64,000 nucleotides of DNA from JAUIAI01 sp050633665. GTDB taxonomy: Bacteria; Pseudomonadota; Gammaproteobacteria; Burkholderiales; Burkholderiaceae_E. Shown piece after piece: positions 52,563 through 60,647 of this stretch (positions are counted from its first letter, which is position 1; each line of letters begins with the position of its first letter). The stretch is taken from contig JBOEGY010000007.1 in assembly GCA_050633665.1 (NCBI GenBank), positions 310,001-374,000 on the forward strand, written 5' to 3'. Below the pieces are notes generated by a model, which worked only from the letters and a program-made list of their open reading frames with translations, was not told the origin of the DNA and did not search any database. The position numbers were made by a program, and so were the translations under genes.

Positions 52563-53591
52563 ATGGCTGATGAATTTCTCTCGCAAGACGAGGTCGATGC
52601 TCTTTTGTCCGGGACAGAGGATGAAGAGCAAGCCGCCGATGCGGACAGCGAAGCGGCACCACCCGACCCTGAGGCGGCAGCGGGGAAGTCGTATGACTTA
52701 CTCAATCGCGAACGCCTCATTTCGGGCCATATGCCTGCGCTGGAGGCAGCTCATGATCGATTTGGCCGGCAGCTCGGCAATTCGATTTCGGCGTTTCTGC
52801 GTCGTCCGAGCGAGATCTCGGTGGGCACCTCCAAAGTACAGCGGTATGCGGATTTCATTGACGCACTGAAGTTGCCGACCTCTTTGACAATCGTGCAGAT
52901 CAACCCACTGCGGGGCAAGGGGTTAATGGTCTGTGAACCTGATCTGATTTTCGCGCTAATCGAAACAATGTTCGGCGGTGCCGGGAAGCACAGCGCAGAG
53001 TTCGAAGGCCGGGAGTTCTCCCCGACCGAACGAAGCGTCGCAAACGCCCTGGTTCGATTGATCACTGAGACGTACCGGCTGGCCTGGCAGGAAGCGTATC
53101 CGTTATCGCTGGATCCGGTTCGAACCGAAAGTCAACCGAAGTACGCCGAAGTTGCCGGGCCTGACGATGCGGTTGTGACTTTTCGTTGTCTGATTGATGT
53201 GGCCGGTCTGTCTGGGGCGTTTCATCTATGTCTGCCCTACACCACGCTGGACCCGATTCGATCAACGCTGTACTCGACGATCAACAAAGACCAGCTCAAT
53301 ACGGATCCGGTCTGGACGGAAAAGCTTAGCGAACAACTCGAAATTGCGGAAATTGAGCTGGTGGCCAAGCTCGCGAACACTGAACTGACATTCGGCGAGC
53401 TGATTAATCTGAGCGCCGGTGACTTTATTGAACTGGACCTGGCAGAACAGGTCGAAATCACGGTAAACGACGTGCCATTCCTGAGCTGCAACTACGGAAC
53501 CAATCAAGATCATTACGCGGTCAAAGTGGATCGATTTCTGACCCCTGCCGACGAAGTACTACATGGAGTGACACATGACGGAAGCGAATGA
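52563..53591 (+). CDS. fliM: Flagellar motor switch protein FliM
   Basis: C-ring switch protein bound by CheY-P. 342 residues. The N-terminal CheY-binding motif reads LSQDEVDALLSG (residues 5-16). The CheC-like middle domain (about 45-235) has the GLMVCEPDLIFALIETMFGGAG segment, and the SpoA-like C-terminus (about 255-330) ends with FLSCNYGTNQDHYAVKVDRFL. fliN starts inside its last codons (17-base overlap). Confidence 0.96.
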   Translation: MADEFLSQDEVDALLSGTEDEEQAADADSEAAPPDPEAAAGKSYDLLNRERLISGHMPALEAAHDRFGRQLGNSISAFLRRPSEISVGTSKVQRYADFIDALKLPTSLTIVQINPLRGKGLMVCEPDLIFALIETMFGGAGKHSAEFEGREFSPTERSVANALVRLITETYRLAWQEAYPLSLDPVRTESQPKYAEVAGPDDAVVTFRCLIDVAGLSGAFHLCLPYTTLDPIRSTLYSTINKDQLNTDPVWTEKLSEQLEIAEIELVAKLANTELTFGELINLSAGDFIELDLAEQVEITVNDVPFLSCNYGTNQDHYAVKVDRFLTPADEVLHGVTHDGSE

Positions 53592-54054
53592 AGAGGCTCA
53601 AACCGATAACACGGACCCGGTTGACGCTCCCGCTCCCCAGGAACCGGAAACAGCTGACGCGCCGTCAGCGGCGACAGAATCGACCGCTCCGGGCGGCCAG
53701 ACCAGTAGCGCGACCGAAGTAGAGTCGGTCAGCAGCGCGGACGGATTGTTCCCGGATCTCGCAGATACCGGCCCCGGAGACGGAGGCAATCGCGACATGT
53801 CCTTGTTGATGGACATTCCGGTGCAACTAACTGTGGAGCTGGGTCGCAAGCGGGTTCCGATCAAACATGTCTTGCAATTGGCGCAGGGGTCTGTGATCGA
53901 ACTGGATGCGATGGCCGGTGAACCGATGGATGTTCTGGTTAACGGATGCCTGATCGCGCAAGGCGAAGTCGTCGTGGTCAATGACCGCTTCGGTGTCCGG
54001 TTGACGGAAATCGTCACGCCATCCGAACGAATCAAACGGCTCAACCGGAATTAA
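53575..54054 (+). CDS. fliN: Flagellar motor switch protein FliN
   Basis: C-ring protein and docking point for FliH. 159 residues: an acidic Ala/Thr/Pro-rich N-terminal extension (about 1-70) followed by the SpoA domain MDIPVQLTVELGRKRVPIKHVLQLAQGSVIELDAMAGEPMDVLVNGCLIAQGEVVVVNDRFGVRLTEIV. Overlaps fliM by 17 bases. Confidence 0.96.
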   Translation: MTEANEEAQTDNTDPVDAPAPQEPETADAPSAATESTAPGGQTSSATEVESVSSADGLFPDLADTGPGDGGNRDMSLLMDIPVQLTVELGRKRVPIKHVLQLAQGSVIELDAMAGEPMDVLVNGCLIAQGEVVVVNDRFGVRLTEIVTPSERIKRLNRN

Positions 54055-54058
54055 ATCG

Positions 54059-54391
54059 ATGAGCGATACTTTCAGTCCGCTCTGGGCGATTCTGATGCTG
54101 GTTCTGGTTGTCGCCTCGGTGCCACTGAGCGTCTGGGTGATCAAGAGACTTCCAGGCTGGCGACCGAGCGCCACCGGAACCATGAGCATCGAAGAGACGC
54201 TGAGCCTTGGACCGCGCGAACGACTCGTGATCGTCCAGGTAGCAGACCGCCGACTATTGATCGGTGCCACTGGTCAGGCGATTAACTGCCTGACCGAGCT
54301 ACCTGCCGGTCAATCGAGCCATTCATCTGACCCCGATGGCCAATCCAACGGCTTCGCCGAACAGCTTCAGCAGGCACGCAATGGCCGATAA
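54059..54391 (+). CDS. fliO: Flagellar biosynthetic protein FliO
   Basis: Small bitopic membrane protein that helps stabilise FliP during gate assembly. 110 residues. One membrane helix about 8-26 (LWAILMLVLVVASVPLSVWVI), then a cytoplasmic domain with the SIEETLSLGPRERLVIVQVADRRLLIGATGQAINCLTEL signature. Position between fliN and fliP agrees. Confidence 0.92.
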   Translation: MSDTFSPLWAILMLVLVVASVPLSVWVIKRLPGWRPSATGTMSIEETLSLGPRERLVIVQVADRRLLIGATGQAINCLTELPAGQSSHSSDPDGQSNGFAEQLQQARNGR

Positions 54392-55082
54392 TGCTGCCCC
54401 TTCAGGGCTGACTGTCACCGCGCAGGCCGCGGCCGACGGCGTGACGACTTATTCGGTCTCTATTGAGACCATGATCATCTTTGCCGCGCTTTCGTTTATT
54501 CCGGCGCTGATCCTGATGATGACGAGTTTCACCCGCATCGTGATTGTCTTGTCGCTGATGCGCCAGGCACTGGGGCTGCAAACGACTCCGCCGAATCAAG
54601 TCATCATCGGCATGTCGTTGTTTCTGACTTTTTTCGTGATGAGTCCGACGCTGGAAAAAATCTACGTCCAGGCCTACCAGCCCTATTCCGCACAGGAGAT
54701 AAGCCTGGGCGAAGCCACCGCCAAAGCCAGCGCGGAACTACGCGAATTCATGCTGGTTCAAACCCGGCAAGCGGATATTGAGCTGTTTGCCAGCATTGCC
54801 GGTGAGCCCGAAGATTCGGGTAACACCGCGATTCCGATGCGCATCATGATTCCCGCTTTTGTCATCAGCGAGCTCAAAACCGCTTTCCAGATTGGCTTTC
54901 TGGTGTTTATCCCGTTTCTGGTCATTGATTTGGTTGTCGCCAGCGTGTTGATGTCGATGGGCATGATGATGTTGTCGCCGGTTCTCGTCTCGCTGCCTTT
55001 CAAGCTGATGTTGTTCGTTCTTGCCGATGGCTGGCATCTTCTGATCGGCTCCATGGTCGCCAGTTTCGGGCCTGGGGGATAA
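54381..55082 (+). CDS. fliP: Flagellar type III export protein FliP, without signal peptide
   Basis: Core of the FliPQR export gate, 233 residues from ATG 54381, overlapping fliO by 11 bases. Four hydrophobic segments match the family, with FIPALILMMTSFTRIVIVLSLMRQALGLQTTPPNQVIIG, ELKTAFQIGFLVFIPFLVIDLVVASVLMSMGMMML and LPFKLMLFVLADGWHLL conserved. Most FliP proteins begin with a cleavable signal peptide; here the N-terminus (MADNAAPSGLTVTAQAAADGV) is hydrophilic, and extending to the upstream ATG 54336 adds only polar residues. Confidence 0.95.
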   Translation: MADNAAPSGLTVTAQAAADGVTTYSVSIETMIIFAALSFIPALILMMTSFTRIVIVLSLMRQALGLQTTPPNQVIIGMSLFLTFFVMSPTLEKIYVQAYQPYSAQEISLGEATAKASAELREFMLVQTRQADIELFASIAGEPEDSGNTAIPMRIMIPAFVISELKTAFQIGFLVFIPFLVIDLVVASVLMSMGMMMLSPVLVSLPFKLMLFVLADGWHLLIGSMVASFGPGG

Positions 55083-55085
55083 GCA

Positions 55086-55358
55086 ATGGGAGCAGAATTC
55101 GTCCTGAACATCGGTCGTAACGGACTGGAAATGATGATGGTGATCGCGCTGCCATTGCTTGCCGTGGCGCTGGTTATCGGCTTGATCGTCAGCGTGCTGC
55201 AGGCGGTGACCCAGATCAACGAAACGACCTTGTCGTTTCTGCCAAAACTGATCGCGCTCGCAGTGGCGTTAGTCGTGGGTGGCCCCTGGTTCATTTCCAT
55301 GCTGACTGACTATATTCGCCGTACGTTAATGATGATTCCACAAGCGGTACTCGGATAA
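55086..55358 (+). CDS. fliQ: Flagellar type III export protein FliQ
   Basis: 90-residue gate protein with two membrane helices. LEMMMVIALPLLAVALVIGLIVSVLQAVTQINETTLSFLPKLIAL is the FliQ hallmark. Three bases after fliP. Confidence 0.97.
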   Translation: MGAEFVLNIGRNGLEMMMVIALPLLAVALVIGLIVSVLQAVTQINETTLSFLPKLIALAVALVVGGPWFISMLTDYIRRTLMMIPQAVLG

Positions 55359-55365
55359 CGCCGGC

Positions 55366-56118
55366 ATGATTTCATTTACCGATGCAACACTGCTGGATCT
55401 GGTCGCGAGCATTCTGTTGCCTCTGTTCCGTGTTGCAGGCCTGTTTACAGCGGCGCCGGTGTTGTCGCAACGGTCCACGCCGATGCAGGTGCGGGTCGGA
55501 CTGGCGTTTATGATTAGTCTGCTGGCTGCCCCCACGATTGAGATGCCCGAGGTTGCCCTGGGTCTGGAGATGTTTCCTCTGATTGCCCACGAAATCATCG
55601 TCGGCCTGACACTCGGGTTTATTGCCCGATTGATTTTCGCTGCATTCGAAATCGCCGGCGAGGCAATCGGCCTGCAAATGGGTTTGTCATTTGCCGGATT
55701 CTTCGACCCCCAGAGTGGCGCCGCCAATCCGGTCGCCCGAACGATCAATCTGACCGCAATCACTGCATTTGTCATGCTAAACGGTCCAGGCTTGTTGGTC
55801 GCGGCGGTAATCGCCAGTTTTAACGTCATTCCAATTGATGCCAGTTTTACCTGGCTTGCGGAAAGTTCCCCTGCGCTGATGGGCACGGCAGTCTTTTCGC
55901 TTGCCTTGTCAATTGCGTTGCCGTTCATGATGTTGCTGCTGTTCGTCAACCTTGCACTCGGCATCATGTCGCGGGTCGCTCCTCAGTTCAGCGTTTTCGC
56001 CGTGGGCTTTCCGCTCACTATAGGAGTGGGCATGACTTTGCTGACGTTCACAACCCCTCTAATGGACACCGCAATCAATTTGGCGATGGTGCTTCTGGCC
56101 GACGCTATGCCTGCCTGA
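55366..56118 (+). CDS. fliR: Flagellar type III export protein FliR
   Basis: 250-residue gate protein with about six hydrophobic segments. RVAGLFTAAPVLSQRSTPMQVRVGLAFMISLL and AGEAIGLQMGLSFAGFFDPQSGA match the family. Last gene of the fliL-fliR run, 7 bases after fliQ. Confidence 0.96.
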   Translation: MISFTDATLLDLVASILLPLFRVAGLFTAAPVLSQRSTPMQVRVGLAFMISLLAAPTIEMPEVALGLEMFPLIAHEIIVGLTLGFIARLIFAAFEIAGEAIGLQMGLSFAGFFDPQSGAANPVARTINLTAITAFVMLNGPGLLVAAVIASFNVIPIDASFTWLAESSPALMGTAVFSLALSIALPFMMLLLFVNLALGIMSRVAPQFSVFAVGFPLTIGVGMTLLTFTTPLMDTAINLAMVLLADAMPA

Positions 56119-56196
56119 TCGGTCAAACTGTCGCATTTATGCCGGTGCGGTCTGGCCGAGGACATCTTATGCGCTGACAAACCCTAAGATAGCGTC

Positions 56197-57336
56197 ATGG
56201 CAATGGATCCCGACTCAGTCACAATCAGCCCTCAAGAACCGCTGCGCATCCTGGTGGTTGAAGATGTGGAATCAGATTTTGAATTGCTGGTTGCGACGCT
56301 TCAACGTCAGAACATTCAATGCCATTGCAGCCGGGTCGAAACCGAAGTGGCGATGCGGGTCGCTCTGCGTGAGCACCGCTGGGACGCCATCATCTCCGAT
56401 CACCACCTGCCGGCATTCTCCAGCGAGGCTGCACTACTGGTCCAGCGCGAACTCACTCCCGATCTCCCGTTCATTATTGTGTCTGGCACGATTGGCGAAG
56501 ACTCGGCCGTTGCGGCCATGCGAGCAGGGGCGGATGACTACCTGATCAAGGGCAGACTCGCCCGACTGGGCGGGGCGCTCAGCAACGCGATTGACGCAGC
56601 CCGTTCACGTGCAAAACGTCGTGCCGCCGAGATAGCTCTCGCTCAATCCCGTGAAGACCTGCAGGCATTGTCCTCACATTTGCTGACCGCCGTCGAAGCG
56701 GAGCGCAGTTCGATCGCGCGCGATATCCACGACGAAATCGGCAGCGGCCTGACGTCCCTAAAATTTGATATGGCGTTCATAGAGCGCAACGCCGAGTCGG
56801 AAGTTGCCAGCCGGGCTGCAGAGTCCAGCGCCCAGATTGCCCTGTTGATGGAGTCTTGCCAACGCCTCATCAAAGAGCTGAGGCCGCCGGTGCTCGACGC
56901 CGGCCTGGACGCCGCTTTGAAGTGGCTGGTCAAACGCTTCGACAGCAGTACGGGCGTTACCACCAGTTTCCAGTGCCACCAGAAGCGGGAACGGCTACCC
57001 GAGCAACTTGAGTTAGTTTGTTATCGTGCTGTCCAGGAAGCGCTCAACAATGTCGCCAAACATGCTCAGGCCAGCCAGGTTCAGGTAAGCCTGGTGGTCG
57101 GCGAGCATGAAGTGTCGCTGGAAGTCAGTGACAATGGCATCGGCTTCGACACAAGCCAAACTGGCAAGCCTGACTCATTCGGCCTGAAAGGAATTGCCGA
57201 GCGCGTTCGACAGTTTGACGGCTGGCTCGAAATCGAATCGAACCGAAACCCTCAGCAAGCCGCTTGCGGCACCACTTTGCTGTTGTCTTTGCCAATTGAA
57301 GCACCAGAGGCGCCGGACACGGCCCCGGTCAAATGA
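56197..57336 (+). CDS. Sensor histidine kinase with N-terminal receiver domain (REC-HisKA_3-HATPase)
   Basis: 379-residue cytosolic protein without membrane segments. Residues about 15-135 form a receiver domain with the phospho-acceptor in DAIISDHHLPAF and the Lys in DDYLIKGRL. A HisKA_3 (NarX/DesK-type) dimerisation domain follows with the phospho-His in ERSSIARDIHDEIGSGLTSL, then a HATPase_c domain with RAVQEALNNVAKHAQAS (N box), VSDNGIGFD and SFGLKGIAERV (G boxes). The order, receiver before kinase, makes it an input-receiving kinase. The LuxR-type regulator overlaps its stop (ATGA) and is the likely partner. Confidence 0.92.
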   Translation: MAMDPDSVTISPQEPLRILVVEDVESDFELLVATLQRQNIQCHCSRVETEVAMRVALREHRWDAIISDHHLPAFSSEAALLVQRELTPDLPFIIVSGTIGEDSAVAAMRAGADDYLIKGRLARLGGALSNAIDAARSRAKRRAAEIALAQSREDLQALSSHLLTAVEAERSSIARDIHDEIGSGLTSLKFDMAFIERNAESEVASRAAESSAQIALLMESCQRLIKELRPPVLDAGLDAALKWLVKRFDSSTGVTTSFQCHQKRERLPEQLELVCYRAVQEALNNVAKHAQASQVQVSLVVGEHEVSLEVSDNGIGFDTSQTGKPDSFGLKGIAERVRQFDGWLEIESNRNPQQAACGTTLLLSLPIEAPEAPDTAPVK

Positions 57337-57965
57337 TCAAAATTACGCTTGTTGACGATCATGCCTTGATTCGGCGCGGGCTGCGCGAGACGCTTTGTTC
57401 GCAGGGCGACATGGAAGTTGTCGGGGAAGCCGGCGATTACGCGCAATGGCGAGAGCTGTTACGCGGTGCGCCAAGCGACGTGCTCGTGCTTGATTTAAGT
57501 CTTCCCGGCAGAAGCGGTATTGAAATCCTGAACTCGCTTCGGGGCGAAAGTAATCCGCCCAAAGTTGTCGTCTTGTCGCAGTACCCCGAAGACCAATATG
57601 GCATCAAAGCGCTTAAAGCGGGGGCCATGGCTTATCTCAACAAGTCGGTCGAGCCCGACACCATGATCGAAGCAGTCCGTCAGGTAGCTGCAGGAAGAAA
57701 ATTCATTACGCCGGAAATCGCGACCGCACTGATGGAAAGCGTCGTCGAAGACCGACCATCGTCACTGCATGACTCACTCTCGGAGCGGGAGCATCAGACC
57801 ATGCTGTTGATTGCAAAAGGTGAGCGCCTCTCCCAGATGGCCGAAAAACTAAACTTATCCCCAAAAACAGTCAGTGTTTACCGGGCGAGAGTCCTCGAAA
57901 AACTGCAAGTCACCAGCAATGCGGAAGTCGCAACCTATGCGATCCGCCACAAACTGATCGACTGA
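57333..57965 (+). CDS. LuxR/NarL-family response regulator
   Basis: 210-residue regulator. The receiver domain (1-120) has acidic VDDHALIRRGLRE and the phospho-Asp in DVLVLDLSLPGRSG. The C-terminal LuxR helix-turn-helix (about 145-205) reads LSEREHQTMLLIAKGERLSQMAEKLNLSPKTVSVYRARVLEKLQV. ATG overlaps the preceding kinase stop, so the two form a standard NarX/NarL-type pair. Target genes are unknown; no binding-site hint was found. Confidence 0.94.
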   Translation: MIKITLVDDHALIRRGLRETLCSQGDMEVVGEAGDYAQWRELLRGAPSDVLVLDLSLPGRSGIEILNSLRGESNPPKVVVLSQYPEDQYGIKALKAGAMAYLNKSVEPDTMIEAVRQVAAGRKFITPEIATALMESVVEDRPSSLHDSLSEREHQTMLLIAKGERLSQMAEKLNLSPKTVSVYRARVLEKLQVTSNAEVATYAIRHKLID

Positions 57966-58080
57966 ACCCCAAAAGAACACCAAGTGTTGCCCAATCGTGT
58001 CTTTGCACGGGCGAAACTGCTCTTCGCGTCGCCTTTCTGGCACACTGGACAAATTGTCGATCAAATTGACGTTTAGTTAA

Positions 58081-60015
58081 TTGCAACCTTCACTACCAGC
58101 CAGCCACGAGTCAGCCAGCGCACGATCCCGAGCCATTAAATGGCTCGCTGCGGCGATCGTTTTGTTGGCCATTGGCGCATTAGCCGTGATGCTCTTCGAA
58201 CAGTTCGGAGCCGCTGCACCCTCCGCTGCGCCCGACTCCCTGCTGGCAGTTGTACTTGCCGCAGCCGTATCCGGCGCCGGTCTGGTCTTGCTGGTCTGGA
58301 TTCTGGTCTCCGCGACGCGGATCACCCAAAAACAGAACCCGGCATACCAGTTCGCAACGCCTGACAAGACGGTCGAAAATCCAAGCTTGTTCAGCCCGGT
58401 CAAAGTCGGAGAGCCTACGGTCCGAGCAACCGACCAGGTGCTCCTGCAGACCCTCACCCGCTCGGGTTACTGGACCAGCAGTGTTGCAGGCGTTTATGCT
58501 TCGGTGGATCCTGCCCATGATGACTCCCAACTGCGACTGAAAGAACTGGTGGGCAAATACCGCGAAAGCCTTGCTGCTGATCCGGCAAGCCAGGAACGGG
58601 TCGACAAGATCGACCGGCTCGTGGCCGGCCATCAACCTTTCCGGGAAATTCTCTGGCGCTGCCGCTTGCCGACAGGGCAACTACTCAGTCTCAAAGAGAG
58701 TGGCATGCCACGCTACGATCACAACGGTCAGTTTGCCGGGTATCACGGGTTTGTTGAAGACATCAGCGCTCAGGCACTTGACCCGGTGCGCACTCAGTTG
58801 GTGACTCAGGCACTTGAGGCATTGCCGCTGCCGCTCGCCTTGCTACAACTGGAACCCGGCGCGGCTGAAAACAAGGGCTGGCAATTGGTCTGGGCGAACG
58901 CCCCGCTGTCGGATCTAACCGGGCGCAGCCAAATTGAGCTTGCAGACCTGCAACCGCAACAGTGGCTGCTCTGCGCGCCGACAAGCTCAATAGCCGAAGA
59001 ATCGGCGACCGCTCCGAAGAAGTCTGGCCCGGTACTGACCCGTTTGCTTAATCAAGACCGGACACACCAGGGAAACGGCCTGGTAATAGACCGGTACGGG
59101 AGTCGCAAACCCATCTTGCTAACGCTAGAGAGAATCAACTCGGGGCAGCCCTCAAATCGACTGATTCTTGTCGCGGCTGATCCTGATGCTGCGACGCTGA
59201 CCTCACTGCAGGCACGCGCCGCCGAAGTAAACCATGCGCAAAAAGAAGCGGCAAAAAGAGCCCTCGAAGTGGAAATCACGGCCCGCGAACTGGAGTCGTT
59301 CAGTCACACGGTTTCCCATGATCTACGGCATCCATTACGCATCGTTGACGGTTTTGCGCGCATTCTGCAGGAAGACTATTCACCGCTGTTCGACCGCACC
59401 GGCAATGAGCACGTTAACCGGATTCTCAGTGCGGCCAATCGCATGAACAGCATGATCGACGCACTGGTCGATTTACACGGCATTTCGTCACAACCGCTGT
59501 CGACCGACCCGGTCGATCTAACCGCGCTGGCTCAGTCAATCGTGGACGAATTACGGGCGGTAGATACTGAAGACCGTGAAGTCGATATCTGGATTGAGCC
59601 AGGCATGTCTTGCAGGGGTGACCGGGTTTTGCTGCGGATGGCCTTGTTCAACCTGATTCAGAATGCCTGGAAATACTCCAGCAACACTCAAGACGCAACC
59701 ATTGCCGTTGACACGGTAACCCTGCATGACACGCGCGTGTACCGGGTAACCGACAACGGCGCCGGCTTTGACACCCGGTTCGCAGATCGTCTGTTTGAGC
59801 TTTTCCACCGCTTGCACGGACAGTCTGAATTTGAAGGGACCGGGGTTGGCCTGGCAACCGTGCAGAGAATTATTCGTCGCCACGGCGGGCGCGTCTGGGC
59901 GGACTCTGCGCCCGGAGAAGGCGCCAGTTTTCAGTTCACGCTATGGGATAGCTCGCTGGAGAACGCGGTAACAGGCAATGCGCCAATATCTGACAAGCCG
60001 TCTGAAGCGAGCTAG
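58081..60015 (+). CDS. Membrane histidine kinase (2 TM, PAS, HisKA, HATPase)
   Basis: 644-residue kinase. Two hydrophobic segments at about 20-40 (WLAAAIVLLAIGALAVMLF) and 55-80 form an N-terminal membrane hairpin with little outside sequence. A PAS-like region follows (about 125-230, with PAC-like GYHGFVEDISA), then a second PAS-like region (about 250-375). The HisKA box reads SFSHTVSHDLRHPLRIVDGFARIL, and HATPase boxes are LFNLIQNAWKYSS, VTDNGAGFD and GTGVGLATVQRII. The start is TTG 58081, without a clear Shine-Dalgarno, so it is uncertain. It overlaps the convergent ANTAR gene by four bases; no cognate regulator is adjacent on the same strand apart from the upstream LuxR gene. Confidence 0.85.
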   Translation: MQPSLPASHESASARSRAIKWLAAAIVLLAIGALAVMLFEQFGAAAPSAAPDSLLAVVLAAAVSGAGLVLLVWILVSATRITQKQNPAYQFATPDKTVENPSLFSPVKVGEPTVRATDQVLLQTLTRSGYWTSSVAGVYASVDPAHDDSQLRLKELVGKYRESLAADPASQERVDKIDRLVAGHQPFREILWRCRLPTGQLLSLKESGMPRYDHNGQFAGYHGFVEDISAQALDPVRTQLVTQALEALPLPLALLQLEPGAAENKGWQLVWANAPLSDLTGRSQIELADLQPQQWLLCAPTSSIAEESATAPKKSGPVLTRLLNQDRTHQGNGLVIDRYGSRKPILLTLERINSGQPSNRLILVAADPDAATLTSLQARAAEVNHAQKEAAKRALEVEITARELESFSHTVSHDLRHPLRIVDGFARILQEDYSPLFDRTGNEHVNRILSAANRMNSMIDALVDLHGISSQPLSTDPVDLTALAQSIVDELRAVDTEDREVDIWIEPGMSCRGDRVLLRMALFNLIQNAWKYSSNTQDATIAVDTVTLHDTRVYRVTDNGAGFDTRFADRLFELFHRLHGQSEFEGTGVGLATVQRIIRRHGGRVWADSAPGEGASFQFTLWDSSLENAVTGNAPISDKPSEAS

Positions 60016-60632
60016 TCAGCAGCTACCGTCGAAGCGACAATTTCCAGTGCGACCTGGTGCGCGGAATGACTGCGCTCCAGGGCCAACTGATTCAGGCGGC
60101 GCAAGGCATGAGCCAGCGAAATTCCTTCGCGCGCCATGATGATCCCGGCGGCCACCCAGCGTTGGACCGTCTCACTTTCATTAGCAGGCGGAGCAGCCTC
60201 GCCCATATGCCCGCCTTCCGAATCAAGAACCCTCTTGGACGTGGCAACCTCGGACACCAGATCAAGCGCGCGCTGCAAGCGCGACAGCAAGCGGTTGGTT
60301 TCTATCGGCTTGACCAGATAATCGATGGCGCCGAATGACAGGCCGCGCTGAACTTCTTCGTCCCCGCCATAAGCGGACAGGAACATGAACGGCAGGTCAA
60401 CATAATCGCGCAGATAGGCAGCGACATCCAGACCGGTCTTCCCGTCCATGGCGATATCCAGAATCGCCAGACTGGGACGATGCTGCCGGGCGAGCAAAAT
60501 GGCGTCATCACCGTTATCGGTTTCAATAACCTGATAACCCGCCTGCCGCAAAGCCGAGGTGATACTCAGTAAAACGAGGCGGTCGTCATCACAGACAAGA
60601 ATGGTCTTGCCCTGGCTGCTGGGTAGACTCAC
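60012..60632 (-). CDS. Response regulator with C-terminal ANTAR domain
   Basis: 206-residue regulator starting at GTG 60632 (GGGAG seven bases upstream; TTG 60635 is the alternative). The receiver has CDDDRLVL and the phospho-Asp in LAILDIAMDGKTG. The last 60 residues (QRWVAAGIIMAREGISLAHALRRLNQLALERSHSAHQVALEIVAS) look like an ANTAR RNA-binding three-helix domain, which works as an antiterminator by binding paired hairpins in nascent mRNA. It follows the multi-PAS HisKA_2 kinase by 15 bases and is its probable partner. Confidence 0.88.
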   Translation of the reverse strand: MSLPSSQGKTILVCDDDRLVLLSITSALRQAGYQVIETDNGDDAILLARQHRPSLAILDIAMDGKTGLDVAAYLRDYVDLPFMFLSAYGGDEEVQRGLSFGAIDYLVKPIETNRLLSRLQRALDLVSEVATSKRVLDSEGGHMGEAAPPANESETVQRWVAAGIIMAREGISLAHALRRLNQLALERSHSAHQVALEIVASTVAAD

Positions 60633-60647
60633 CAATCAGCTCCCTGG

